Of a stretch of 23,596 bases of DNA, positions 1 through 8,355 are shown in pieces. The position numbers and the translations under genes are program-made. Each line of letters begins with the position of its first letter. Within the stretch, counting starts at the first letter, position 1. Below the pieces are notes generated by a model. It worked only from the letters and a program-made list of their open reading frames with translations. It did not search any database and was not told where the DNA came from. The stretch comes from Aequoribacter sp049615385 (GTDB taxonomy: Bacteria > Pseudomonadota > Gammaproteobacteria > Pseudomonadales > Halieaceae): the NCBI RefSeq assembly GCF_049615385.1, contig NZ_JBMZFL010000026.1, one strand, 5' to 3'.

Positions 1-84
1 ACCGGCGCAAATACCTGTGGTGCAATCTTGGGGTTAAAGCGCCAGTTATTGTCATTTGAAAGTTTCGTGGCAGGTACACGGTAA
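1..84 (+). CDS. pilV: C-terminal end of a minor pilin, probably PilV (partial)
   Basis: An open frame runs from the first base to a TAA at 82-84 and ends in the residues FESFVAGTR. Only 27 codons are visible, so no domain can be recognised. The identification rests on position: the next genes are pilW, pilX, pilY1 and pilE, and PilV normally precedes PilW in this operon. Its stop codon overlaps the pilW ATG by one base (TAATG), typical of translational coupling inside an operon. It could be another minor pilin such as FimU, but PilV is the most likely. Confidence 0.5.
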   Translation, partial: TGANTCGAILGLKRQLLSFESFVAGTR

Positions 85-1157
85 TGACGCTTAAGATGGA
101 CAGTAACCAAGGCTTAACGCTGGTCGAGCTGATGGTATCGCTCGCTATTGGGTCGGCGCTTATGCTGGCGGGGGCCACCTTATTTTTGAACTCCCGACAA
201 TCTTATGTGCAAGATGAGCAAGCTGCATACGTTCAAGAAGTGGGGCGCTACAGTTTGCGTTTTTTGAGTCGAGAGCTTGGACTGGCTGGATTTTTAGGTG
301 GTGTGCAGCAACCCGAACTCATAGAAGTTGAGCAAACCTTATTAAATGGCGCTGAACTGACTCCGAGTAGCAATTGTTATCACTTCTTACTGAATGTCGC
401 AGAGGGCTTATCGCACTTTAACAATGTGACGGAGCGGGGGTTAGAAACTGATGGTAAGGGCTCTGCTGCTGGACGGTCATTGCCCACCGATTGCTTCTCG
501 GACAGCGAGACGCTCATGCAAGATAGTGATGTGATTGTCGTGCGGCGGGTCAAAGACAGTCCGACAGTTATTCAGGGCACGGAACAAGCGTCTGTGAATG
601 CGACAGCGACGTACTTATCGGTTGTTCGGTATAACGAAATGTTCGCCTTGAATACTGGCACCGCCTCAAATTTGGCCAATGATGAAGCGAGTGCAGACAT
701 CTGGGCCGAGACTGACCTGTGGGAATACATGCCTCAGTTGCTTTATGTGAGAGTTCGGAATCCTGAGCGGTGCGCCAACGACACTTACGAAACGGTAGAG
801 TTGTGTCGACTTCGTCTCAATCAATCGGGTTCAGGTTTGGCGCCAACCCAATGTTTAGTGGAAGGTGTGGAACGAATTAATTTGGTGTATGGCTTAGACA
901 CCGATGATGATTTGGTTGTCGATACGTTTACAGAACAACCCACGCCCGCGCAGTTAAAAAAAGCCATTAGTGCGCGTCTAACGTTGCTCGCAAGGTCAGA
1001 TCAGACGGATTCCCGCTACATTGATGATAAAAGTTATGAGCTGGGGAGCGTGACCTTCACGCCATCTGCGGATGATAATTCGTGTAACGACCGAATCCGG
1101 CGCTCGATGTTCGGATCGACCGTGTTGCTGCGGAATATGGATGCGGTGGGATTATGA
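84..1157 (+). CDS. pilW: Type IV pilus minor pilin PilW
   Basis: Minor pilin that joins the priming complex at the pilus tip in the inner membrane. The N-terminus is a class III prepilin signal: a short leader ending at Gly10, cleavage before Leu11, Glu at mature position 5 (LTLVE) and a hydrophobic helix up to about residue 32, as recognised by prepilin peptidase PilD. The rest is a long soluble part with several cysteines (for example C98, near NCYHF). At 357 residues it is longer than P. aeruginosa PilW (roughly 275). The ATG at 84 overlaps the upstream stop by one base and the stop at 1155-1157 overlaps the pilX ATG (ATGA). A second ATG at 96 would give a shorter leader and cannot be excluded. 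Family assignment comes from the prepilin end plus gene order. Confidence 0.88.
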   Translation: MTLKMDSNQGLTLVELMVSLAIGSALMLAGATLFLNSRQSYVQDEQAAYVQEVGRYSLRFLSRELGLAGFLGGVQQPELIEVEQTLLNGAELTPSSNCYHFLLNVAEGLSHFNNVTERGLETDGKGSAAGRSLPTDCFSDSETLMQDSDVIVVRRVKDSPTVIQGTEQASVNATATYLSVVRYNEMFALNTGTASNLANDEASADIWAETDLWEYMPQLLYVRVRNPERCANDTYETVELCRLRLNQSGSGLAPTQCLVEGVERINLVYGLDTDDDLVVDTFTEQPTPAQLKKAISARLTLLARSDQTDSRYIDDKSYELGSVTFTPSADDNSCNDRIRRSMFGSTVLLRNMDAVGL

Positions 1158-1732
1158 GCAAAAACAAGCTTAGCCATGAGATTAGACGTGGTCCAGAAAA
1201 ACTGCGCTCTCAGCGAGGTGCGGTGCTAGTCGTCTCGATGATTTTATTGCTCCTGTTGGGATTGTTAGCAACGACGGTGTCAGAGAATAGTTTGTTGCAG
1301 GTCCAAATGTCAGGCAACGATGAAGCGAAACTTGCATCGACCCATGAGGCTTTGGCCATTGTGGAGGCGATTGTCGAGAACTCGGGTTCGGCGCCCGTGT
1401 TGGGAGATATAGGATATACCGTTTGTCCTGTCTCTGACACGTTAAGCCCTGCGAATATTGCCTGCAACGAAAGCACCATAGATTTGAGTGATTTAGGCGT
1501 TGTGCCTGACGACGCCAGTGTGAGCTACTACGTCCGCCGAGTGGGCCCAGAAGAGGTGCCCCTGCCGTTTGTGGATGCGACACGCGCAGGCAGCGCCGCT
1601 CGGTTTAAGTTGGCCAGACACGAAATTGTTGTCGATATCGACCGTACGGCCACTAACCGTGGACGCACACAGCTAGTGCAAGGTTTGATACGAGTCCTTC
1701 CCGAGGCTGGCGAGGTCATAATGAATGAGTAG
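1154..1732 (+). CDS. pilX: Type IV pilus minor pilin PilX
   Basis: Minor pilin of the pilus-tip priming complex. The N-terminus carries the PilX_N-type segment: a basic leader ending QRG at residues 20-22, then AVLVVSM and a run of leucines to about residue 40. Mature position 5 is Val instead of Glu, which is usual for PilX/GspK-type minor pilins and fits a place at the tip. The segment around LLQVQMSGNDEAK (about residues 47-59) is also typical of the family. Its 192 residues are close to the usual length. The ATG overlaps the pilW stop (ATGA) and the C-terminus overlaps the pilY1 start by 8 bases, so it is coupled on both sides. Confidence 0.88.
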   Translation: MSKNKLSHEIRRGPEKLRSQRGAVLVVSMILLLLLGLLATTVSENSLLQVQMSGNDEAKLASTHEALAIVEAIVENSGSAPVLGDIGYTVCPVSDTLSPANIACNESTIDLSDLGVVPDDASVSYYVRRVGPEEVPLPFVDATRAGSAARFKLARHEIVVDIDRTATNRGRTQLVQGLIRVLPEAGEVIMNE

Positions 1733-4700
1733 ATTACAATGGTTCATACGGCAGCTTTGCGCTTTTGTTGGTTTGGGACTTGCGGTTAACGTATGGCCCG
1801 ATGATGTCGAGATCTACTACTCCGCATTCGGTGGCTCTGCCAAGCCCATGGTGATGCTAACCCTGGATCTTCGTTCTAACTTAGGCTCTACCGAGTGCTC
1901 ATCTGCAGCTAGCGCCAGCTGTGCCGGCAATCTGGGTGATGAGCTGTATCAGAAGTTAGATTTGATGACGCGAAATTCCGATGGCTCGTTCACAGAGGGC
2001 GGCGACGGTATCGTCGATTTGACCCATTTTGCGACGTTGCCTGACTTGACCAGTCAATGGCTGTCTATGGGATTGCGCGTGAGTCTTTTTGATGTCTTAC
2101 GTGCAGCTATTCGCGTTGTTCTGACTAGCGATGTCGTAATGGATAGCGGTATTCGAATTGGTTTAATGGTTTCTCATGACGATACCTGTACCGGCAACGG
2201 TGCCTCTGGTCCCGACGAAATCCCCGTGGGTACGGGGCTCGGTTGCAGTAATGGCGCCTACGTATTAAAGGGCTTCTTCGATGTGACCGACACCACCGAG
2301 CGCGATGATTTTTTCGCACGATTGGGTCGTATTCCACAACCCAGTTCGAGTTTCGGTAGCAAGGGGACTTGGTCTGGTCATCCCTACCAGCTCAAAGAAA
2401 TTTACTTCGAGTTTTACCGCTACATCACGGGTCAAAGCGCGTACAACGGCTACCTGAGTTACGATGATTTTAACAGTGCTGATGCTCGCAGTCCCATGGG
2501 TGCGGCGAGCAATGACATAGCAGAGCCTTGGAATACTCTTTTGGCGCCAGATGCCGGCGCATGGTCGGTCGCCGGTGGTGCTGCGACGCTGGATTACCAG
2601 TCCCCTTTTGAGCAGGGCAGTTCGGATGATTGGGCATGCTCGAGAGTGTTCATGGTCAATACGTTATTCGGGACAACGACGGCAGGCGATGATTCTGACG
2701 ATGCCATCAAAGCTTTGCGACCACTGGGGCTTGGATTATCCGATGCTCGAGACGAAACTGACATCATTGCGGCTCTTAAGGCTATTGATGTTGCTCCCAA
2801 TGCCGGTGAAGACTTCGCGGGCGCGCTGCCTGTGGTGGAGGGTGATCAGTCGGTTACCTCATATTTTATCTCGGATACTACCAATCGGACGCAGGATGAG
2901 TGGGCTCGCGCGGGGGGTACTGACAACGCGCTGTCACTAGTGTCTGGCGCCGATATTACTGCCGCTTTTGCCGCGATTTTTAATTCTATTATCACTGAAA
3001 GCTCGACATTGGTCGCCGCCTCGGTTCCCGTGAACGTGTTTAATCGCGCAGAGACCTACGACAATGTATTCCTGGCGCTGTTTCAGGTCGAAGAAGGAGC
3101 GCGTTGGCCGGGGAACATCAAGAAGTTGAAAATTGGACGTCGGAGTACGACCAATACCAATGGTGACGCTATTCTTGTGCCCGAAATTCAAGATGTGAAC
3201 AGTCAGCGAGCCTTTGATGCCACTGACGGGCGTATTGTGAATTCGGCCCTCACTTACTGGACCGACGCAAGCTTGGCTGATGTCGTCACCGCTGATCCAG
3301 ACTTGGATGAAATACCTGGCCGCGATGGTCACTCGGTAAAACGCGGTGGCGCCGGGCAACACTTGCCTGGGACTTCGTTTAACGAGTGCACCCCTGCACC
3401 AACGAATAGTTTAGGCGCAGAATGCACGCGAAATTTGTATGTTCAGAACCCCTCTGATTCGTCTGAATTAGTCGACCTTGATACCAGTCTCGCGAGTGGT
3501 TTGGCCTCAGCATTATTAACACATAGCTCTGAGCAGTTTGCCGGTTCTGAAACTCAAGTGGCAATGGATATGATCGCTTGGATGCGAGGGTTGACGGACC
3601 TCGATGCTCAGTTGTCAGACACGGAAGCACCTAGGGAGTGGTTGATGGGTGACGTGTTGCACTCTAAGCCCTTGCCCATGAATTACGGCGATTCTGACGG
3701 AGCGGGTGGTGGTTATAGTTTGGCAAATCCAAATATCCGACTGTTTTTTGGTAGCAACGACGGATGGTTACGCCAGGTAAAAAATACTGAGGCTAACGGC
3801 ATCCAATCGGGTCATGAGGTTTGGGCCTTTATGCCACAAGAGGTATTGGCAGCGCAGTATTATTTGGCCAGCAATACTCAGCCCGCGCCGGGTTATCACC
3901 CCTATGGAGTGGATGCGGAAGTCAGCTCATTGTTAATTGATCGCAATCGTGATGGCAGTATTCAAGGGGGCGTCAACGACGGTAATTTAGCGGGGGAGGG
4001 TGACAAGGCCATTATCTTTTTTGGTTTGCGACGGGGCGGTAAGGCCGTCTACGCCTTGGATGTTAGCGACCCCGATGCAGCACCTCACCTTATGTGGTCA
4101 ATAACCCCCGACACCGCTGGCTTCGAACGCATGGGTCTGACGTTTTCAAAACCCCTTGTGACCCAAGTGCGCATGGCGGGTCGCTTGCGCCCAGTGCTCA
4201 TTTTTGGCGCTGGCTATAATGGCGGGTGGTCAGCTGATTATCAGTCTCGTGTTGGTAAAGACGTTCGTAATATTAGGACCACCGATGGCATCGGCAACGA
4301 TGTTTATGTGGTCGATGCTCAGACCGGCTCTCTGCTCTGGGCTGCTAGCCGTTCGGTCAGTATTGACCACAGTGTTGCCTCTAATGTCACCGTTGCAGAT
4401 GTCGATCTAAACGGCGTGACGGACATTGCCTACGTTGGCGATACAGGTGGTAACGTATGGCGCTTGGATTTCCCTGAGGACGGCACCGCGTGGAGTGCAA
4501 GTTTGTTGGCGGAGCTTGGTGGTGCGGGCGCGTCAGATCGACGATTCTTTCACGCGCCAGACGTCGTTTTCGCCAAAGAAGGTATCACTGGAGTGGATGC
4601 CGAGGGGGCGACAGTCGAAAGCAGTCGTTCCTATATTGGCGTGGTGATCAGTAGCGGAGATCGAGCCAATCCCAGAGGTGCAGCGGTAAATGATTTTGTC

Positions 4701-5225
4701 TACATGATTAAAGATACGCTCGTAAGCTCGGGCGACGGCGATTCGCGAAGCGATAGTGTCACTCATGAGGATTTGCTGGATATCACGGCAATTTGCGGCG
4801 CTCTGGAAGATGCCGATTGTGAGCCGGGTGATTTACCTTATGGGTGGAAGCTGTCTTTAGGCCAGTTGGGTGAAAAAGGCTTGGCGAGCCCTATAACAGC
4901 AGAGGGCGTCAGTTTCTTTACGACGTATCTTCCCGAGGGCGAGTCAGTTGAGGGGCAGTGTGCTCCCGGGGTCGGCAGTGGGCGTTTGTACGCGGTTGCG
5001 TTCGCCAATGGGTCACCGGTGCTAAATCTGCAGGGTGATTCTGAGACGATTACTCTGAATGATCGTTACACGATACTCGATTCACCAGGTATACCCGCGG
5101 GTATTACCCCCATCGCCGTTGAGGGTCGCTACGGTATTTTGGTGCCTGGTGGGGATATCAGAGACTTAGAGGGCCGTTTTTTATGGCGAGCTTACTTCCG
5201 GGAGCTAGGATTAGATGATTTGTAA
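1725..5225 (+). CDS. pilY1: Type IV pilus tip adhesin / assembly protein PilY1
   Basis: Large secreted pilus-tip protein that works with the minor pilins in pilus extension, adhesion and surface sensing. It has 1166 residues, very near the P. aeruginosa protein. A signal peptide covers about residues 1-25. The N-terminal third is von Willebrand A-like but its metal site is degenerate: the strand MVMLTLD (43-48) is followed by LRSN and not DxSxS. The C-terminal half, from about residue 640, is the PilC/PilY1 beta-propeller (WLMGDVLHSKP, FFGSNDGWLRQV). It contains calcium-loop-like stretches: D739-R-N-R-D-G and D892-V-D-L-N-G-V-T-D900. The gene overlaps pilX by 8 bases and pilE by 11 bases. Assignment is firm from C-terminal motifs, size and position. 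Confidence 0.93.
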   Translation: MSRLQWFIRQLCAFVGLGLAVNVWPDDVEIYYSAFGGSAKPMVMLTLDLRSNLGSTECSSAASASCAGNLGDELYQKLDLMTRNSDGSFTEGGDGIVDLTHFATLPDLTSQWLSMGLRVSLFDVLRAAIRVVLTSDVVMDSGIRIGLMVSHDDTCTGNGASGPDEIPVGTGLGCSNGAYVLKGFFDVTDTTERDDFFARLGRIPQPSSSFGSKGTWSGHPYQLKEIYFEFYRYITGQSAYNGYLSYDDFNSADARSPMGAASNDIAEPWNTLLAPDAGAWSVAGGAATLDYQSPFEQGSSDDWACSRVFMVNTLFGTTTAGDDSDDAIKALRPLGLGLSDARDETDIIAALKAIDVAPNAGEDFAGALPVVEGDQSVTSYFISDTTNRTQDEWARAGGTDNALSLVSGADITAAFAAIFNSIITESSTLVAASVPVNVFNRAETYDNVFLALFQVEEGARWPGNIKKLKIGRRSTTNTNGDAILVPEIQDVNSQRAFDATDGRIVNSALTYWTDASLADVVTADPDLDEIPGRDGHSVKRGGAGQHLPGTSFNECTPAPTNSLGAECTRNLYVQNPSDSSELVDLDTSLASGLASALLTHSSEQFAGSETQVAMDMIAWMRGLTDLDAQLSDTEAPREWLMGDVLHSKPLPMNYGDSDGAGGGYSLANPNIRLFFGSNDGWLRQVKNTEANGIQSGHEVWAFMPQEVLAAQYYLASNTQPAPGYHPYGVDAEVSSLLIDRNRDGSIQGGVNDGNLAGEGDKAIIFFGLRRGGKAVYALDVSDPDAAPHLMWSITPDTAGFERMGLTFSKPLVTQVRMAGRLRPVLIFGAGYNGGWSADYQSRVGKDVRNIRTTDGIGNDVYVVDAQTGSLLWAASRSVSIDHSVASNVTVADVDLNGVTDIAYVGDTGGNVWRLDFPEDGTAWSASLLAELGGAGASDRRFFHAPDVVFAKEGITGVDAEGATVESSRSYIGVVISSGDRANPRGAAVNDFVYMIKDTLVSSGDGDSRSDSVTHEDLLDITAICGALEDADCEPGDLPYGWKLSLGQLGEKGLASPITAEGVSFFTTYLPEGESVEGQCAPGVGSGRLYAVAFANGSPVLNLQGDSETITLNDRYTILDSPGIPAGITPIAVEGRYGILVPGGDIRDLEGRFLWRAYFRELGLDDL

Positions 5226-5682
5226 TCAAGGCTTTAGAGCGCGTACAGCGCGGTCATCGCAAATTTCTGGATTTTCGTTGATTGAACTAATGATGGTTAT
5301 TGTGATCGTTGGGATCTTGGCGACCATTGCCGTGCCGAGTTATCAAAGCTCTGTACTTCGAAGTCATCGTCTGATTGCTCAGGGGATTTTGACCGACACA
5401 GCGGCGCGTCAAGCCCAATATTTCGTTAACAATAAAGCGTACGCGACGACTCTAGAGGAGCTTGGACTGCCAGATCCCTTTTATGTGAATGCTAACGCTG
5501 ATACCAGTGCTGAAGCCGATGCCATTTACCAGATCGTTTTGGTGGCTGACAGCGGTCAATGGGATGGTTTTGAGGCGAAGCCACTAAATTCGCAGGTTAA
5601 CGACACCTCATGTGCGACCTTGAGTTTAAGTCGAACCGGTGCGAAGAGCGCAAGCGGAACGGATCCTTCCCGATGCTGGTAG
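5215..5682 (+). CDS. pilE: Type IV pilus minor pilin PilE
   Basis: Type IV pilin-like protein of the PilE group. Prepilin leader ends at Gly19; the mature protein begins Phe20 with Glu at position 5 (FSLIE), followed by the pilin helix MMVIVIVGILATIAVPSY. The segment around QAQYFVNNKAYATTLEELG is the usual alphaC to beta region. C133 and C154 near the end would form the D-region disulfide. It has 155 residues, slightly longer than P. aeruginosa PilE. The ATG lies 11 bases before the end of pilY1. It is the last pilus gene visible; no terminator is obvious in the 65 bases before nadE, so readthrough is possible. It could also be annotated as a generic type IV pilin. Confidence 0.88.
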   Translation: MICNQGFRARTARSSQISGFSLIELMMVIVIVGILATIAVPSYQSSVLRSHRLIAQGILTDTAARQAQYFVNNKAYATTLEELGLPDPFYVNANADTSAEADAIYQIVLVADSGQWDGFEAKPLNSQVNDTSCATLSLSRTGAKSASGTDPSRCW

Positions 5683-5747
5683 AGATGGGTGCACTCTCTG
5701 GCTGAATTGCCTATACTCGCGTTCTTTTAGCGGCGAGGCGTTTAGCG

Positions 5748-7388
5748 GTGACAGAAGCGATGCAATTGGTGTTGGCTCAGTGCAATACCCATGTGGGCGA
5801 TTTTGAAGGTAATCTCGCGCTGTGCAAAAGCATCGTAGAGCGCGCGCAGAGCGAGTTTTCTCGCCCCGTTATTGTCTTCCCAGAGCTCACGCTGACGGGA
5901 TACCCCCCTGAAGACTTGTTGTTGCGCCCAAGTATTGAGCCGCGTGTTCAGGTCGCGCTCAGCGAGCTGTGCGACGTTGTGACGACAGCCTATGTTATCG
6001 TTGGTTATCCGCGTCGTATTGACGGTGTGTTATACAACGCCGCTGGCGTAATTCACCAGGGAGCCTTAATTGGCGAGTATCACAAATGGTGCTTGCCAAA
6101 CTATCAAGTATTTGATGAGAAGCGGTATTTTGCGCCTGGCACAGAGCCCTGTGTGGTAGCGATTCACGGGGTGCAGGTGGGTCTGAGTATTTGCGAGGAT
6201 ATCTGGGCACCAGAGCCAGCCTTAGCGGCTAAGACTGCCGGCGCAGAACTCATCCTTAACTTGAATGCGTCCCCCTTTCATCGCTGCAAGCAGAACGAAC
6301 GTTTGAGTATTGTCGCCAAGCGCGTGGCCGAAACGGGTATTCCTGTTGTGTATGTCAACCAAGTGGGAGGACAAGACGAGCTCGTTTTTGACGGCGGCTC
6401 TTTTGTGATGAATTCGCAAGGTCAGGTTATTAAGCAGTTACCTAGGTTTGATGATGCCTGTGAGATGGTGACATACCCTTTTGGGGCTGCAGACGCCTCA
6501 GAGCAAGCGGTGACGGATCAACTGGCGGGTTTTGCGCTCACCGATTTGCAAGAAGTCTGGCAAGCACTGGTTGTGGGCGTGCGTGACTACGTCAATAAAA
6601 ATGGATTTCCCGGCGTGGTGTTGGGTTTGTCTGGCGGTGTCGATTCAGCATTGACGCTTGCGGTTGCTGAAGCTGCGTTGGGCGCGGATCGCGTACAGGC
6701 CGTAATGATGCCGTTTAAGTATACGTCTCAGATGAGTTTAGAGGATGCAGCTGAGCAGGCCAATCGTATGGGGGTGAACTACTCGGTCATCCCCATAGAG
6801 CCAATCTATAATGCCTTTATGAGCGCCCTAGAAGAGGAATTCGAGGGTCGAAAGCCTGATACGACGGAAGAAAACCTGCAGGCTCGCGCGCGCGGCGTGG
6901 TCTTAATGTCTATTTCGAACAAGACCGGCAAACTGGTGCTTACCACGGGCAACAAAAGCGAAATAGCAGTAGGTTATTCGACTTTGTACGGTGATATGGC
7001 GGGTGGCTTTGATGTGCTAAAAGATGTGCCCAAAACCTTGGTGTTTGCCTTGTGTTGGTATCGAAACAGCTTGGGTCCCTGCATTCCCGAGCGAGTCATA
7101 ACAAGACCACCTTCTGCGGAATTGGCGCCTGACCAGAAAGATGAAGATTCCCTGCCACCCTATGAGATACTCGATCAGATTATCGATTTGTATGTAGAGC
7201 AAGATTGCAGCGCGCAAAATATCATTGATAAAGGTTTTGCCGAGGCCGATGTGCATCGGGCCGTACGGTTAATCGATTTGAACGAGTACAAGCGACGGCA
7301 GGCACCGATTGGCGTGCGTTTAACTCGGCGGGGTTTTGGACGCGACCGACGTTACCCGATCACGTCTAAATGGAAGCCAGGCGTATAA
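5748..7388 (+). CDS. nadE: Glutamine-dependent NAD+ synthetase
   Basis: Last step of NAD+ synthesis: ATP-dependent amidation of nicotinate adenine dinucleotide, with ammonia released from glutamine by the N-terminal domain. Residues 1-260 are a nitrilase-type glutaminase with the catalytic triad E46 (FPELTLTGYPPEDLL), K113 (EYHKWCLPNY) and C149 (LSICEDIW). Residues 265-546 are the synthetase, with the PP-loop SGGVDS at 295-300 and TTGNKSE at 399-405. The 546 residues match the glutamine-dependent bacterial form. Start chosen as GTG 5748 with GCGAGGCG about 8 bases upstream; ATG 5760 in the same frame is a real alternative. It follows the pilus operon on the same strand and ends 15 bases before the convergent bamD. 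Confidence 0.95.
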   Translation: MTEAMQLVLAQCNTHVGDFEGNLALCKSIVERAQSEFSRPVIVFPELTLTGYPPEDLLLRPSIEPRVQVALSELCDVVTTAYVIVGYPRRIDGVLYNAAGVIHQGALIGEYHKWCLPNYQVFDEKRYFAPGTEPCVVAIHGVQVGLSICEDIWAPEPALAAKTAGAELILNLNASPFHRCKQNERLSIVAKRVAETGIPVVYVNQVGGQDELVFDGGSFVMNSQGQVIKQLPRFDDACEMVTYPFGAADASEQAVTDQLAGFALTDLQEVWQALVVGVRDYVNKNGFPGVVLGLSGGVDSALTLAVAEAALGADRVQAVMMPFKYTSQMSLEDAAEQANRMGVNYSVIPIEPIYNAFMSALEEEFEGRKPDTTEENLQARARGVVLMSISNKTGKLVLTTGNKSEIAVGYSTLYGDMAGGFDVLKDVPKTLVFALCWYRNSLGPCIPERVITRPPSAELAPDQKDEDSLPPYEILDQIIDLYVEQDCSAQNIIDKGFAEADVHRAVRLIDLNEYKRRQAPIGVRLTRRGFGRDRRYPITSKWKPGV

Positions 7389-7403
7389 CCCCGCTATCGA
7401 TCC

Positions 7404-8282
7404 TCAGGGTTCGTAGTTGAACTGAGGCGGTTGTGGCGGATCGAATAAGCCTAGGCTAACTTTATTAATCCACGATTGGTCAGCCTCATCGACCTGCGCG
7501 ACGTCGAACTCACCGCTGTCCGATAGGCTGGGGTGGTCAGGGTAATTGACCTTTAGGGTATCAATTGACGTTTGCGCTAACTCAGGCATATCTAGCAGTA
7601 AGTAACCATGTGCCATAACGGCGAGCGCATCAGCCATTGCTGTGCTGCCTTGGTAATTTTCAATCACATGGCGCCCACGGTTTACGGCGGCTAAATAGGC
7701 CCCGCGGCGGAAGTAGTAGTTGGCCACATCAATTTCATGACGCGCTAACAAATTTCTTAGATGCACCATGCGGGCACGCGCGTCTGCGCCATATTCAGAT
7801 TCAGGGAATCGAGCAAGTAATTGTGCGAACTCTGTGAACGCTTCTTCGATATGTTTGGTGTCGCGAGATGATTCTGATGTGGGAAGAAATCGCGAAAAGA
7901 TATTGGAGTTGCCCGAGTATGCGGCCAAGCCCTTCATGTAGAAGGCGTAATCAATACTTGGATGCTGTGGGTGTAGTCGGATAAAACGATTTGCGGCTTC
8001 AATCGCGGCCTCTGGCTCATAGGCGCCATAGTGAGCATAAATGATTTCAAGTTGCGCTTGCTCTGCGTACTTGCCGAAAGGATAGCGAGACTCGAGTTGT
8101 TGCAACGCTTTAATCGCCATGTCGTAGTTTTTCGAGCGGAGGTACTTTTGCGCTTCCGAGTAGATCTGCTGTTCAGCGGCGTTCGCTTGACTGTCTAGTT
8201 CATCGTTACTCGCACACGCGCCTAACAGTAAAATTAAGCACGATGCCAAAAAGATCCCAAGGCGTGAGTTTTTAAGCGTCAT
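7404..8282 (-). CDS. bamD: Outer membrane protein assembly factor BamD (lipoprotein)
   Basis: Essential lipoprotein of the BAM complex, which folds beta-barrel proteins into the outer membrane. The N-terminus is a lipoprotein signal with lipobox LLGAC (modified Cys at residue 23 from the chosen ATG). The mature part is made of TPR-like helical pairs: YSEAQKYLRSKNYDMAI and LESRYPFGKYAEQAQLEIIYA near the start, then FPESEYGADARARM and YYFRRGAYLAAVNR, all characteristic of BamD/YfiO/ComL. It has 292 residues, longer than E. coli BamD (245), with an extended C-terminus. The start is ATG 8282 and not the adjacent in-frame TTG at 8285; GAGAG lies about 12 bases upstream. Divergent from rluD, a conserved gammaproteobacterial arrangement. 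Confidence 0.95.
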   Translation of the reverse strand: MTLKNSRLGIFLASCLILLLGACASNDELDSQANAAEQQIYSEAQKYLRSKNYDMAIKALQQLESRYPFGKYAEQAQLEIIYAHYGAYEPEAAIEAANRFIRLHPQHPSIDYAFYMKGLAAYSGNSNIFSRFLPTSESSRDTKHIEEAFTEFAQLLARFPESEYGADARARMVHLRNLLARHEIDVANYYFRRGAYLAAVNRGRHVIENYQGSTAMADALAVMAHGYLLLDMPELAQTSIDTLKVNYPDHPSLSDSGEFDVAQVDEADQSWINKVSLGLFDPPQPPQFNYEP

Positions 8283-8312
8283 CAAAGTGGTAGACTCTCG
8301 TTTTTAGTAAAG

Positions 8313-8332
8313 CGGCATTTAACCACATGCCG
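8313..8332. repeat. Short inverted repeat between bamD and rluD
   Basis: CGGCAT (8313-8318) and ATGCCG (8327-8332) form a perfect 6-bp inverted repeat around an 8-base A/T-rich centre, in the middle of the 73-base gap between divergent bamD and rluD. It could be a regulator site serving both genes, or chance. No clear -35/-10 pair was found for either gene. Confidence 0.3.
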
Positions 8333-8355
8333 GCCACTACATAAACAGGTACGGC

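Noticed and set aside
5690..5717. Promoter for nadE at TATACT (5712-5717)
   Set aside because: The -10 is good, but no -35 better than 3 of 6 lies at 16-18 bases and there is no extended -10 TG; readthrough from the pilus operon explains expression equally well.
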